Assembly (NCBI GenBank): GCA_027339205.1
Contig: DAHWOV010000085.1
Location: 1 to 44,725, forward strand
DNA: 44,725 bases
Reading direction: 5' to 3'
From: JAJYVT01 sp027339205
GTDB lineage: Bacteria > Actinomycetota > Acidimicrobiia > Acidimicrobiales > RAAP-2
The position numbers were made by a program, and so were the translations under genes. Of the stretch, positions 8,181 through 16,804 are shown one piece after another. The notes under the pieces are model-generated. The model did not search any database. It worked only from the letters and a program-made list of their open reading frames with translations, and had not been told where the DNA came from. Each line of letters opens with the position of its first letter. Position 1 is the stretch's first letter.

Positions 8181-8939
8181 GTGTCCCTGCGTGACGGACC
8201 GACGCTCGACCTCACGGTGGTGGTCCCCTACTTCAACCCCGGTGACCGCGTCCGCGAGACGGTGGAAGAGCTGGTGCGCACGCTCTCGGGCACGGGTGCG
8301 ACCTTCGAGGTGATCGCCGTCTCCGACGGCTCGACCGACGGGAGCGAGCGGGCGCTCGTGGACCTCCCCGTCGACCTGGTGAGAACCGTGCGCCTCCACC
8401 ACAACCGCGGCAAGGGGGAGGCCCTCCGGGTGGGGTTCACCATGGGGGGCGGCCGGTTCCTCGGCTTCATCGACGCCGACGGGGACCTTCCGCCGGACCA
8501 GGTGGCGATCCTCGCCGCGATCGCGCATGACGCGCATTCCCCCGCGCCCGACGTCGTGCTCGGCTCCAAGCGCCACCCCGACTCGCAGGTCGTCTATCCC
8601 CCGCTCCGACGCGTCTACTCGTGGGCCTGGCAGCAGCTGGTGCACGGGCTCTTCGGGCTCAACGTGCACGACACCCAGACCGGCCTCAAGCTCGTTCGGC
8701 GCGAGGTCCTCGCAGATGTCCTGCCGCGGATGCTCGAGAAGCGGTTCGCCTTCGACCTCGAGCTGCTGGTGGTCGCGAATCAGCTCGGCTACGGTCGGTT
8801 CGTCGAGGTGCCGGTCCGCATCCGCCGGCGTTTCGGCAGCACCGTCTCCCCACGGGCGGTGGCGGGGATGCTCGTGGACCTCTTCGCGATCTTCTACCGG
8901 CTGCGGATCGCGCGCCTCTACGGCGAGCCGCGCAGATAG
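8181..8939 (+). CDS. GT2 family glycosyltransferase, polyprenyl/dolichyl-phosphate sugar synthase-like
   Basis: A 252-residue GT-A fold enzyme starting at GTG. It begins LTVVVPYFNPGDRV, has SDGSTDGS, then DADGDLPP as the DXD metal/nucleotide-sugar site, VLGSKRHPDS, and TQTGLKLVRR, an arrangement like dolichyl-phosphate glucosyl/mannosyl transferases (ALG5/DPM1 type). No C-terminal multi-TM region is present, so it is the soluble or peripheral type. It would move a hexose from a nucleotide sugar to a polyprenyl phosphate or lipid acceptor. It lies 18 bp after the acyltransferase and is the last gene of the operon. Its 3' end overlaps gatD on the other strand by 22 bp. Confidence 0.88.
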   Translation: MSLRDGPTLDLTVVVPYFNPGDRVRETVEELVRTLSGTGATFEVIAVSDGSTDGSERALVDLPVDLVRTVRLHHNRGKGEALRVGFTMGGGRFLGFIDADGDLPPDQVAILAAIAHDAHSPAPDVVLGSKRHPDSQVVYPPLRRVYSWAWQQLVHGLFGLNVHDTQTGLKLVRREVLADVLPRMLEKRFAFDLELLVVANQLGYGRFVEVPVRIRRRFGSTVSPRAVAGMLVDLFAIFYRLRIARLYGEPRR

Positions 8940-9670
8940 CGCGCGACGCGCCCTCGGGGCGACCGGCGGGCGCGCATCTCGGCGAGGCGCTCCTCGCGCA
9001 GCGCGTCCTCCTCCGCGTCGTCGAGAGCGTCGAGGGGGCTCCCCACCGCCCACGAGAGGAGCAGATCGGCGAGCGCCGGGTTGCGCGCGAGCACCGGACC
9101 GTGCAGGTAGGTGCCCACGACCCTGCCGGAGATCGCTCCGTCGGTGCCGTCGCCGTTGCCCACCCCCGCGCTGAGGCGTCCGAGCGGCGCGACGCCGGGC
9201 CCCCGGGCGGTCAACCCCGCGTGGTTCTCGAAGCCGGTGAGCACGGGGAGCCCGAGCGCGGCGTCGGCCGGCTCGGCCAGCACCTCCCCCACGGCCCTGC
9301 GGCCGGGACCCTTGGAGGTCGCGACGTCCAGGAGGCCGGCACCGCGCACCGGTCGTCCATCCGCCGAGGGGAAGGTCCGCCCGAGGATCTGGTACCCCGC
9401 GCACACCGCGAGGACCGGTGCTCCCCGGTCCACCGCCCGAAGGAGGGTGTCGTCCGAGCGAAGACGCTCGGCGGACGCACGCTGCGCGACGTCCTCGCCG
9501 CCGCCGAGGCAGTAGAGGTCGCCTTCGGGGAGCGGCGCGCCCGACGCCGCCTCGACCAGCTCGGCGTCGATGCCCCGCCAGCGCGCGCGCTGGACGAGCA
9601 CCATGCCGTTGCCTCCGTCACCGTAGGTACCGAGAAGGTCCGGGTGGACGACGACGACGGCGAGGCTCAC
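8918..9670 (-). CDS. gatD: Lipid II isoglutaminyl synthase, glutamine amidotransferase subunit GatD
   Basis: A 250-residue CobB/CobQ-like class I glutamine amidotransferase. The nucleophile is C90 in LAVCAGYQ and the His is H190 in GTYLHGPVLARNP, both as in GatD. It supplies ammonia from glutamine to MurT for amidation of the D-Glu of lipid II to D-isoglutamine on the cytoplasmic face. The GTG start overlaps the murT stop by GTGA, the usual tight coupling of this two-subunit enzyme. The last 22 bp overlap the convergent GT2 gene. Confidence 0.93.
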   Translation of the reverse strand: MSLAVVVVHPDLLGTYGDGGNGMVLVQRARWRGIDAELVEAASGAPLPEGDLYCLGGGEDVAQRASAERLRSDDTLLRAVDRGAPVLAVCAGYQILGRTFPSADGRPVRGAGLLDVATSKGPGRRAVGEVLAEPADAALGLPVLTGFENHAGLTARGPGVAPLGRLSAGVGNGDGTDGAISGRVVGTYLHGPVLARNPALADLLLSWAVGSPLDALDDAEEDALREERLAEMRARRSPRGRVARYLRGSP

Positions 9671-11010
9671 GACGCCCCCCGGGACGCCGACCGGGACGCC
9701 GACCGGGACGCCCCCCGGGACGCCGCGCGGGCGAGGAGGTCCGTGAACGCCGTGTAGTTCCCGACGAAGTCGACCTCGACCTTCTCTGTGCCCGGCTCCT
9801 CGAGCTGCGTGCGTGCAGGCTCACGAGTCGCGGCGATCCACGCGGCGCGCACCGCGGCGACCTCGTCGCGCACGGTCAGGTGCCGCACCTCGGCGTAGTG
9901 GAGGCGGACCGCCAGGTCGCGGCATCGCTCGCCCGTCGCGACCACGGTCCGGGCGCCGAGCCGCTCGAAGGGCACGTCCCAGAGCCACGACGGGTCCCTC
10001 CCGTCGGCAACCCGCGCGTTGATGCCCACGACGACCGGACGCTCGCCGGGGCCCACGAGGTCCAGCAGCTCCCGCCAGCCCGCCGGGTTCTTCGCCAGCA
10101 TGACCCGGGTCCTGCGTCCGCCGACCTCGACGAGCGAGAACCGTCCGGCCACCTCGTCGACCGCCGCTATCCGCGCCAGGGAGTCCTCCCACCCCACGCC
10201 CAGCGCGGCTGCCGCGGCTGCCGCCATCGCGGCATTCGCACGGTTGAACCTCCCGGGAAGCGCGAGGGCGACAGGGAACCGGCGGCCGTCCGCGAGCACG
10301 ACGTCGTCCCCCTCGAGCGAGACGTCCAGCCTCGGGCGCGCGAACCCGCAGGCGCAGGCCCACCCGTTGCCGCCTGGTGCGAACTCGATGCGGCCGCCGC
10401 AGGCCGGGCATGCCACCGCGTCCTCGCGCCAGGACAGCCCGGCGCCGACCCACACCGGCTTCTCCGCCGCCGACGCCGCCCACGTGACGAGCGGGTCGTC
10501 GGCATTGGCGACCACCGAGGCCACGGGTGCTGTCGTGAGGGCACGGCGCCAGCGGTTCGCCACCATGCGCACCTCGTTGGTCCGGTCGAGCTGGTCGCGC
10601 GAGAGGTTGAGCAGGACGACGACCTCCGGGCAGAGCCTGTCCACGAGGCCGGGCAGGTACCCCTCGTCCACCTCCAGGACGGCGGGCGCGCCCGAAGGGG
10701 CTGCCGCGAGCGCCGTCACGTGACCGGCCGGCATGTTGGAGCCCGTGGCGTTGGTCGCCGGGCTCCCCAGGCTGCCTTCCAGCGCGACGGCGAGGAGGCG
10801 CGTCGTCGTGGTCTTCCCGTTGGTGCCGCTCACGAGCGCCACGCGCCGCCCGGCGGCGAGGTGCTCGAGCAGCCGAGGGTCGATGGCGAGGCCTGCGTGA
10901 CCCCCCGCCACGGTGCCGCTCCCCGCGCCAAAGCGGCGCGACAGCACGTTTACGGCCCGCGTGACCGCCACGGCGGCCCGCGTCCTGGTCGGCAGCGGCC
11001 GCCGGCTCAT
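9667..11010 (-). CDS. murT: Lipid II isoglutaminyl synthase, Mur-ligase subunit MurT
   Basis: A 447-residue Mur-ligase homologue. The P-loop SGTNGKTTTT is at 61-70. A four-Cys zinc ribbon, CPAC (201, 204) and CAC (219, 221), is inserted in the central domain as in known MurT. The C-terminal DUF1727 region has NARVADGRDPSWLWD. It activates the D-Glu carboxylate of lipid II with ATP and uses ammonia from GatD. The ATG is 1 bp after the stop of the HAD-PlsC gene. The last ~18 residues are a low-complexity Arg/Ala/Ser tail coded by a 12-bp repeat. Confidence 0.93.
   Translation of the reverse strand: MSRRPLPTRTRAAVAVTRAVNVLSRRFGAGSGTVAGGHAGLAIDPRLLEHLAAGRRVALVSGTNGKTTTTRLLAVALEGSLGSPATNATGSNMPAGHVTALAAAPSGAPAVLEVDEGYLPGLVDRLCPEVVVLLNLSRDQLDRTNEVRMVANRWRRALTTAPVASVVANADDPLVTWAASAAEKPVWVGAGLSWREDAVACPACGGRIEFAPGGNGWACACGFARPRLDVSLEGDDVVLADGRRFPVALALPGRFNRANAAMAAAAAAALGVGWEDSLARIAAVDEVAGRFSLVEVGGRRTRVMLAKNPAGWRELLDLVGPGERPVVVGINARVADGRDPSWLWDVPFERLGARTVVATGERCRDLAVRLHYAEVRHLTVRDEVAAVRAAWIAATREPARTQLEEPGTEKVEVDFVGNYTAFTDLLARAASRGASRSASRSASRGAS
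9669..9728. repeat. 12-bp tandem repeat encoding the MurT C-terminal tail
   Basis: Five units of the form GGGACGCCGACC, the first one partial, run to the murT stop codon. On the minus strand they encode an SRGASRSASRSASRGAS-type tail. Confidence 0.92.
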
Positions 11011-11011
11011 C

Positions 11012-12589
11012 TCATCTCCCGGCGCCGGACCCGGCGCCCCGCGCGGCGCCGGACCCGGCGCCCCGCGTGGCGCCGGACCCGGCGCCCCGCTTGGTGCCCG
11101 ACCCGGCTCGCAACCCGGCTCGCAACCCGGCTCGCAACCCGGCTCGCAACCCGGCTCGCGACCCGGCTCCCGACCCAGGGTTCGCCCTCGTCGAGTGGCC
11201 CAGAGGGGCCGGGGGGAAGGTGCGTGCAAGCTCTTCTGCGCTGGGGCTGCGCCGTACCCTGCCTTGGGGAGGCAGCAGGGACGAGATCGCCGACATGACT
11301 GCCGCGATGTCGATCCTTGGGTCCTCGAGCCCCAGCACCACCGGCTCGCCAACTCGTACTCGCACGGTCGGCGGGTGCAGCAGCGCCGCCAGGTCGGGGA
11401 GCCGGGCGCTGCGCGGCCACACCGCCTCGGTGCCCCACAGCCCCACCGGGACCACGGGTGCGCCGGTGGTGGCGGCGAGCCTGGCGACGCCGGTCTTGCC
11501 GTGGAGCACCGGGTCGAAGAAGTCGCTCCCCCGGGGGATCGTGCCCTGGGGGAGGACCATCACCACCTCGCCGGCGCGGAGCGCCGCCTCCGCGCGGTGA
11601 AGCGCACGGCGCGAGGATCCTGCGTCGGCGCGGTCGACCGCGATGCCCCCGAGGGCGCTGGTGAGCCACCCGACCACGGGCGCGTCGAAGAGCTCCTTCT
11701 TGGCGAGGAAGCGGACGGGACGGTGGAGCTGCGCGGCGAGCAGCGCGAGCGCGACGACGTCGAAGTAGCTCCGGTGGTTCGCCGCGATGAGGACCGGTCC
11801 GTGCGCCGGCACGTGCTCGACCCCACAGAGGTCGAAGCGGGCGTAGGGGAACAGCTCTGGCCGCACCCAGGGTCGCAGCAGGTGGTAGGGCTCGAGCCCG
11901 ATGACGGAGGGCACCCCGGGGGGGCGGTCCCAGTGCTCCACGGGCCAGCGGCGCAGCGCGGCGATCGCCATGAGGGTCGCGTCGGGGTTCACCGCGTGGG
12001 CGTGGCCGACGGACGACAGGAGCGGCAGGTCGAAGGCGCTGTCGGAGCACGCGTGGCTGGCGGTGAGGTCCACCCTCGACGCGACCGCCCATCGCCGGAC
12101 CGCCGCCAGCTTGCCCACGCCCCAGACGAAGGGGCCGTCGAGCCGGCCCGTGTAGCGGCGGTCGCGCACCTCGTAGCGGGTCGCGACCACGTCGTCGAAG
12201 CCGAGCGACTCGGCGAACGGCTCGATCATGTCGGCCGGCGTCGTCGTGGTGAGGACGAGACGATGGCCGGTGCGCCGGTACTCCTCCAAGATGCCCGGCG
12301 CATAGGGGGCCACGAGCTCGAGGAGCGCCGGTGCGGCCGCCCCACCCGCCGCCCGCACCTCGTCGCGCGCCCACCCGCGCGCGGCGAAGGCCGCGGCGCG
12401 GGCGAGCGCCATCGAAGGCCCGTTCTCGCCGAACCGGTCGTAAATGCCGTAGAAAAGGCTGCTCCCCGGCAGCCGGCGGGCGATCCCGGCCGCCTCGAGC
12501 GCCCGCTGGAGGACCGGTCCGCTGGCGCGCCGAAGGAGCGTCCGGTCGAGGTCGACGAAGACCGCTCGTGCCGTGGAGGTCCCGGCCAC
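11012..12589 (-). CDS. HAD-IB phosphatase / PlsC acyltransferase fusion
   Basis: A 525-residue two-domain protein. The N-terminal HAD subfamily IB domain has complete motif I D13-L-D15-R-T17, TTTTPADM and SDSAFDLPLL. The C-terminal acyltransferase domain has NHRSYFD and LPQGTIPRG. The same order occurs in the mycobacterial PlsC annotated as a phosphoserine phosphatase/acyltransferase fusion (Rv2483c type). It would acylate a lysophosphatidate, while the HAD half may remove a phosphate; the actual HAD substrate is unknown. The last ~60 residues are repeat-encoded RAGL and RGAGSGA strings. It is the first gene of the murT-gatD operon, whose ATG is 1 bp past its stop. Confidence 0.88.
   Translation of the reverse strand: MAGTSTARAVFVDLDRTLLRRASGPVLQRALEAAGIARRLPGSSLFYGIYDRFGENGPSMALARAAAFAARGWARDEVRAAGGAAAPALLELVAPYAPGILEEYRRTGHRLVLTTTTPADMIEPFAESLGFDDVVATRYEVRDRRYTGRLDGPFVWGVGKLAAVRRWAVASRVDLTASHACSDSAFDLPLLSSVGHAHAVNPDATLMAIAALRRWPVEHWDRPPGVPSVIGLEPYHLLRPWVRPELFPYARFDLCGVEHVPAHGPVLIAANHRSYFDVVALALLAAQLHRPVRFLAKKELFDAPVVGWLTSALGGIAVDRADAGSSRRALHRAEAALRAGEVVMVLPQGTIPRGSDFFDPVLHGKTGVARLAATTGAPVVPVGLWGTEAVWPRSARLPDLAALLHPPTVRVRVGEPVVLGLEDPRIDIAAVMSAISSLLPPQGRVRRSPSAEELARTFPPAPLGHSTRANPGSGAGSRAGLRAGLRAGLRAGLRAGSGTKRGAGSGATRGAGSGAARGAGSGAGR
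11021..11172. repeat. Two adjacent tandem repeats (3 x 24 bp, 6 x 12 bp) in the HAD-PlsC 3' end
   Basis: Units of 24 bp starting GGCGCCGGACCCGG lie at 11021-11092 in three near-perfect copies. After an 8-bp spacer, six units of ACCCGGCTCGCA lie at 11101-11172. Both are in frame in the C-terminal tail and end 6 bp before the stop codon. Confidence 0.93.
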
Positions 12590-12606
12590 GCCGGGAGGTT
12601 ACCGAG

Positions 12607-12670
12607 CGGCGCACCTGCGAGCAGCGCCCCCCGGCGCACCTGCGAGCAGCGCCCCCCGGCGTACCTGCGC
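12607..12670. repeat. 25-bp tandem repeat in the intergenic region upstream of the HAD-PlsC gene
   Basis: Units begin at 12607, 12632 and 12657 with CGGCGCACCTGCGAGCAGCG plus five C; the first two are identical and the third is diverged and cut short. This array lies outside any gene, just 5' of the HAD-PlsC start, and its 25-bp period is not a multiple of 3. The rest of 12590-12815 holds no gene I can support. Confidence 0.9.
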
Positions 12671-12815
12671 CGCAGCTCCTCCCCCGGACGCGACGAAGGG
12701 ACCGCCGGGGGGGTGGGCGGTCCCTTCGCATGACCAGCCAGGAACGGAGGGGGGGATCCGGTTTCCCTGAGGTCTGGATCCATTCTGCGGCATCGGGAGC
12801 AATCTGTCAATGAGC

Positions 12816-12888
12816 TTTATGAGATGTTTATGATCGTTTTCTCTGATATGCTCCATCGCATCGGGGCAAGCGGCCCCCTCCCGGGAGG
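12816..12888 (+). promoter_or_regulatory. AT-rich promoter/operator region and ribosome binding site of the LysR gene
   Basis: In an otherwise GC-rich window this patch is strikingly AT-rich. It has a direct repeat TTTATGA at 12816-12822 and 12827-12833, 11 bp apart. The sequence GGGAGG at 12883-12888 is a good Shine-Dalgarno 4 bp before the GTG at 12893, and it sets the LysR start there rather than at the in-frame ATG at 12824. Confidence 0.5.
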
Positions 12889-12892
12889 TCAG

Positions 12893-13834
12893 GTGGACCT
12901 GCGGCATCTCCAGGCGCTCGTGGGCATTGCCGACACCGGGAGCTTCTCGGCGGCGGCGGCGGCCCTCGGCACGGTCCAGTCCAACGTCTCCGCCCACGTG
13001 GCCCGGCTCGAGCGCGAGCTCGAGGTCGTGCTCGTCGACCGGCCGTCGGGGAGGCTCACCGAGGAAGGCGAGGTGGTCGTGTCGCGCGCGCGAAGGATGA
13101 TCGCAGAGCTCGACGCGATGGTCGCCGACGTGGTGGCGATGCGCCACGAGGTCCGCGGCCGAGTCCGACTCGGGATGATCGGCACCACGGGCCGATGGCT
13201 GGTCCCCCGGCTCTTCGCCGCGCTGCGGTCCCGACACCCCCAGCTCCGCCTCACCGTCACCGACGGCACCAACACGACCCTCGAGGCCCAGCTCGCCTCC
13301 GGCCAGCTCGACGTGGCAGCGGTGACGCTGCCGGTGCACAGCGACGAGCTCACCACCTCTCCGCTCTTCGAGGAGGACCTCGTGCTCGTGGTCCAGGTCG
13401 GCCACCCGCTCGCTGAGCGTGCCGAGCCCCTCGCCCTCGCCGGTCTCGCCGGCATCGAGCTGCTGCTGCCCGCGCCCGGGACCTCGCTGCGCGACGAGAT
13501 CGACAGGGCGGCACGCGCGGCGGGCGTCGAGCTCCGTCCGTCGATGGAGCTCGACGGGCTCCGGATGATCGCGTCGCTCACCTTCGACGGCCACGGTCCG
13601 TCGATCCTCCCCGCCACCGCCGTCCCGGCCCACCTCCGCGGGGACTTCCGGCTGCTTCGGATCACGGGGCTGCCGCCGAGGCGGGTCGGCGTGGCCTTGC
13701 ACCTGCGCGGCGCGCCCTCGGCCCCCACCCGTGTGGTCATCGACCTCCTCCACTCGATCGTCGAGGACCCTTCGGTCACTCTCGAAGGCCTTCACCGCCC
13801 GATGGCTCCCGCACGGCCTGCCCTGCGCCACTAG
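12893..13834 (+). CDS. LysR family transcriptional regulator
   Basis: A 313-residue LysR protein from the GTG preceded by GGGAGG. The winged helix begins DLRHLQALVGIADTGSFSAAAAALGTVQSNVSAHVARLERE cut here into its parts: LRHL, GSFSAAAAAL, QSNVSAHVARLE, the canonical LysR HTH. The effector-binding domain follows (GRVRLGMIGTTGRWLVPRL, LDVAAVTLP). The gene is 12 bp upstream of tldD on the same strand, so it may be co-transcribed with tldD/tldE rather than divergent from its target as most LysR genes are. The effector is unknown. Confidence 0.92.
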   Translation: MDLRHLQALVGIADTGSFSAAAAALGTVQSNVSAHVARLERELEVVLVDRPSGRLTEEGEVVVSRARRMIAELDAMVADVVAMRHEVRGRVRLGMIGTTGRWLVPRLFAALRSRHPQLRLTVTDGTNTTLEAQLASGQLDVAAVTLPVHSDELTTSPLFEEDLVLVVQVGHPLAERAEPLALAGLAGIELLLPAPGTSLRDEIDRAARAAGVELRPSMELDGLRMIASLTFDGHGPSILPATAVPAHLRGDFRLLRITGLPPRRVGVALHLRGAPSAPTRVVIDLLHSIVEDPSVTLEGLHRPMAPARPALRH

Positions 13835-13846
13835 GGTCGGGGCCCG

Positions 13847-15343
13847 GTGGACGGCCCGATCGACGACGACCTGCTCGCCGAGACGACCGACGCTGCGCTG
13901 GCTGCGGCGAGATCGGCGGGCGCGGCGTACGCCGCGCTGCGGGTCGAGCGGGTCCGGACCCAGCTCGTCGTCCTGCGAGACGGGCGGCTCGAGACCGCGA
14001 TCGACGACACCGAGGTCGGCACGGGGGTCCAGCTCGTCTCGTCGGGCTCCTTCGGCTTCGCGGGCACCGTCGCGGTCGGGCCCGCCCCCGCGGCGGCGCT
14101 CGTCGCGGACGCCCTCGAGGCCGCGCGCGTGACCGCACCCGCGCGACCCCATGAGGTGGTCCTCGCCGACGAGCCCTCGCATGGCCGGGTCGAGTGGTCC
14201 TCCCCGTACGTGCGGGACCCGGTGGACGTCCCGCTCGCGGACAAGGTCGGCGTGCTCGCCGAGTGGAGCCGCCGCCTCCTGGCTGCGCCGGGGATCGACC
14301 ACGTCACCGCCTACGTGATGGCGGTACGCGAGGACAAGTACCTCGCAGACCTCTCCGGGACGGTCGCGCGCCAGCGCCGGGTGCGGATCCACCCCCAGCT
14401 CGAGGCGCTCTCGGTCACCGACGGGGGCGACTTCGAGGAGATGCGGACGCTCGCGCCGCCCGTCGGTCGCGGCTGGGAGTACATGGAGGGCGAGGGCTGG
14501 GACTTCGACGGCGAGCTCGCCCAGCTCCCCGAGCTGCTCGCGGAGAAGCTGCGGGCGCCGTCGGTCGACCCGGGGACCTACGACCTCGTGGTCGACCCCA
14601 CCAACTTGTGGCTGACCATCCACGAGTCCATCGGTCACGCGACCGAGCTCGACCGGGCGATGGGCTACGAGGCGGCATTCGCGGGGACGTCGTTCGCGAC
14701 CCCCGACGGCCTCGGCACCCTCCGCTACGGCTCGCCGGTGATGCACGTCACCGGGGACCGCACGACCGAGCACGGTCTCGCGACGGTCGCGATCGACGAC
14801 GAGGGCGTCGCCGCGCAGTCGTTCGACATCGTGCGCGACGGAGTGCTCGTCGGCTACCAGCTCGATCGGGCGATCGCCGCGTCGCAGCGGCTCGGCAGGT
14901 CGAACGGGTGCGCCTTCGCCGACTCGCCGCTCCACACGCCCATCCAGCGGATGGCCAACGTGTCTCTCCAGCCAGCCCCGGGCGACGGGCCGTCGACCGA
15001 GGAGCTCATCTCCGGCGTCGACCGCGGCATCTACATCGCGGGAGACAAGAGCTGGTCCATCGACATGCAGCGGTACAACTTCCAGTTCACCGGCCAGCGC
15101 TTCTACGCGGTGCGCGCCGGGAAGCTCGCAGGCCAGCTCCGCGACGTGGCGTACCAGGCGACGACCACCGACTTCTGGGGCGCGATGGAGGCGGTCGGCG
15201 GGAAGTCGACCTACCTCCTCGCCGGCGCCTTCAACTGCGGCAAGGGCCAGCCCGAGCAGGTCGCCGCGGTCAGCCACGGCTGCCCGTCGGTCCTCGTGCG
15301 CGGGGTGCGGGTGCTCAACACCCGCCAGGAGTCCGGACGGTGA
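13847..15343 (+). CDS. tldD: TldD metalloprotease subunit
   Basis: A 498-residue TldD/PmbA family protein starting at GTG. The zinc-protease motif HESIGHATE (HExxxH) is intact, with the family's C-terminal FNCGKGQPEQ and VSHGCPSVLVRG region. TldD pairs with TldE to cut unstructured peptides and, in several bacteria, to mature peptide natural products such as microcin B17. Its stop overlaps the GTG of tldE (GTGA), as expected for a heterodimer made in equal amounts. No RiPP precursor is visible next to it, so general peptide degradation is the simpler reading. Confidence 0.93.
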   Translation: MDGPIDDDLLAETTDAALAAARSAGAAYAALRVERVRTQLVVLRDGRLETAIDDTEVGTGVQLVSSGSFGFAGTVAVGPAPAAALVADALEAARVTAPARPHEVVLADEPSHGRVEWSSPYVRDPVDVPLADKVGVLAEWSRRLLAAPGIDHVTAYVMAVREDKYLADLSGTVARQRRVRIHPQLEALSVTDGGDFEEMRTLAPPVGRGWEYMEGEGWDFDGELAQLPELLAEKLRAPSVDPGTYDLVVDPTNLWLTIHESIGHATELDRAMGYEAAFAGTSFATPDGLGTLRYGSPVMHVTGDRTTEHGLATVAIDDEGVAAQSFDIVRDGVLVGYQLDRAIAASQRLGRSNGCAFADSPLHTPIQRMANVSLQPAPGDGPSTEELISGVDRGIYIAGDKSWSIDMQRYNFQFTGQRFYAVRAGKLAGQLRDVAYQATTTDFWGAMEAVGGKSTYLLAGAFNCGKGQPEQVAAVSHGCPSVLVRGVRVLNTRQESGR

Positions 15344-16722
15344 GCGCGCCCGGTCTGCCCCATCCCGCGCAGGTCGCCGAGCGCGTGGTCCGGGCGGCGG
15401 GCCGCCCGTGCGTCGCCATCGTCGAAGAGACCCGCGAGGCAGACGTCCGCTTCGCCAACAACACGGTCACGACCGACGGCGTACGGACGGACCGGCGGGT
15501 GACCGCCATCCTCGTCGAGCCCTCCGACTCACCCGGGGGCCAAGGCAGCGCCGGCACCGCCCGTCGCAGCGGCGACGTCGACGTGGACGCCCTCGTGCGC
15601 GAGGCCGCCGCGGCGATCGGCCCGGCCGACGACGCGGCGCCGCTCTTCGAGGGTGGCGAGGATCCCGGCTTCGGCGAGGACGCCGGCGTGACCGGGCTCG
15701 ACCGGCTGGCGCCCGTGGTGCGCGACCTCGCGTCCGCGTTCACCCGTGCGCAGCGATCCGGGACGGTCCTCTCCGGGTTCGCCGAGCACGGGGTCACGAC
15801 GACCTACCTCGCCACGTCGACCGGGCTGCGCCGGCGCCACGTCCAGCCGACCGGGTCCATCCAGCTGGTCGGCAGACGCGACGACGCGTCGGCCTGGGCG
15901 GGAGCCAGCACGGCGGACTTCTGCGACGTAGAGCTCGCGTCGCTCGAGGACGCCGTCCAGCGCGGGCTCGGCTGGTCCTCCCGGCACATCGAGGTGGCGC
16001 CGGGCCGCCACGAGGTCATCCTGCCGCCCAGCGCGGTCGCCGACCTCATGATCTTCGTCGTCGACGCGGCGAGCGGCAGGGAGTCAGAGGACGGCCGCAC
16101 GGTGTTCTCGAAGCCTGGCGGCGGCACCCGCCTCGGAGACGCGCTGACGCCCCTCGCCTTCGACCTGTGGAGCGATCCCGAAGAGCCCGGGCTCGAGTGC
16201 ACGCCGTTCCTCGCGACGAGCGCTTCGTCGGCGGACGTGTCGGTCTTCGACAACGGGCTCGGGCTCGGCCGCACCCCGTGGATGCGTGCCGGCCGCCTCG
16301 AGCGCCTCCGCTACCACCGCGCCGGCGCCGAGCGGTCGGGCGCGACGCCGGCTGCCCCCATCGACAATCTCTCGCTGGCGCTCCCCGGCGCGTCCGGGAC
16401 GCTGGACGACCTGATCGGCTCGACCGAGCACGGGCTCCTGCTCACGTGCCTCTGGTACATACGAGAGGTCGACCCGAGGACCCTCCTTCTCACCGGGCTC
16501 ACCCGCGACGGCGTCTACGTCGTCGAAGACGGCAAGGTCACGGGTGCGACGAGCAACTTCCGGTTCAACGAGAGCCCAGTCGACGTGCTCGCCCGGGCGA
16601 CGCACGTGACGTCGACCGTGCGCACCTACGGGAGGGAAGGCGGGACGTGGATGAACCGGACCGCGATGCCCGCGCTGCGCGTGCCCGACTGGAACATGTC
16701 GACGCCCAGCCAGGCGGTGTGA
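15340..16722 (+). CDS. tldE: TldE/PmbA subunit
   Basis: A 460-residue TldD/PmbA family partner starting at a GTG that overlaps the tldD stop. It shows the family fold (FANNTVTTDGV near the N terminus, GLLLTCLWYIREVDPRTLLLTG near the end, given here as parts GLLLTCLW and REVDPRTLLLTG) but has no HExxxH, as is usual for the non-catalytic subunit. It should form the closed chamber with TldD. An 82-bp gap separates it from the M20 peptidase gene. Confidence 0.92.
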   Translation: MSAPGLPHPAQVAERVVRAAGRPCVAIVEETREADVRFANNTVTTDGVRTDRRVTAILVEPSDSPGGQGSAGTARRSGDVDVDALVREAAAAIGPADDAAPLFEGGEDPGFGEDAGVTGLDRLAPVVRDLASAFTRAQRSGTVLSGFAEHGVTTTYLATSTGLRRRHVQPTGSIQLVGRRDDASAWAGASTADFCDVELASLEDAVQRGLGWSSRHIEVAPGRHEVILPPSAVADLMIFVVDAASGRESEDGRTVFSKPGGGTRLGDALTPLAFDLWSDPEEPGLECTPFLATSASSADVSVFDNGLGLGRTPWMRAGRLERLRYHRAGAERSGATPAAPIDNLSLALPGASGTLDDLIGSTEHGLLLTCLWYIREVDPRTLLLTGLTRDGVYVVEDGKVTGATSNFRFNESPVDVLARATHVTSTVRTYGREGGTWMNRTAMPALRVPDWNMSTPSQAV

Positions 16723-16804
16723 GCGCCGCACCCCGTCCGCTCACGCCTCGCAACGCTCGGAAAGGCAATTCCCACGCCTGCTCCCCAGCGATAGCGTCCT
16801 GCCC

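Noticed and set aside
12824..12892. Upstream ATG start for the LysR protein
   Set aside because: The 23 extra residues do not look like a LysR N terminus, and the GTG at 12893 has a good GGGAGG site.
12599..15277. 892-codon minus-strand ORF across LysR and tldD
   Set aside because: Antisense shadow; both plus-strand genes are complete and conserved.
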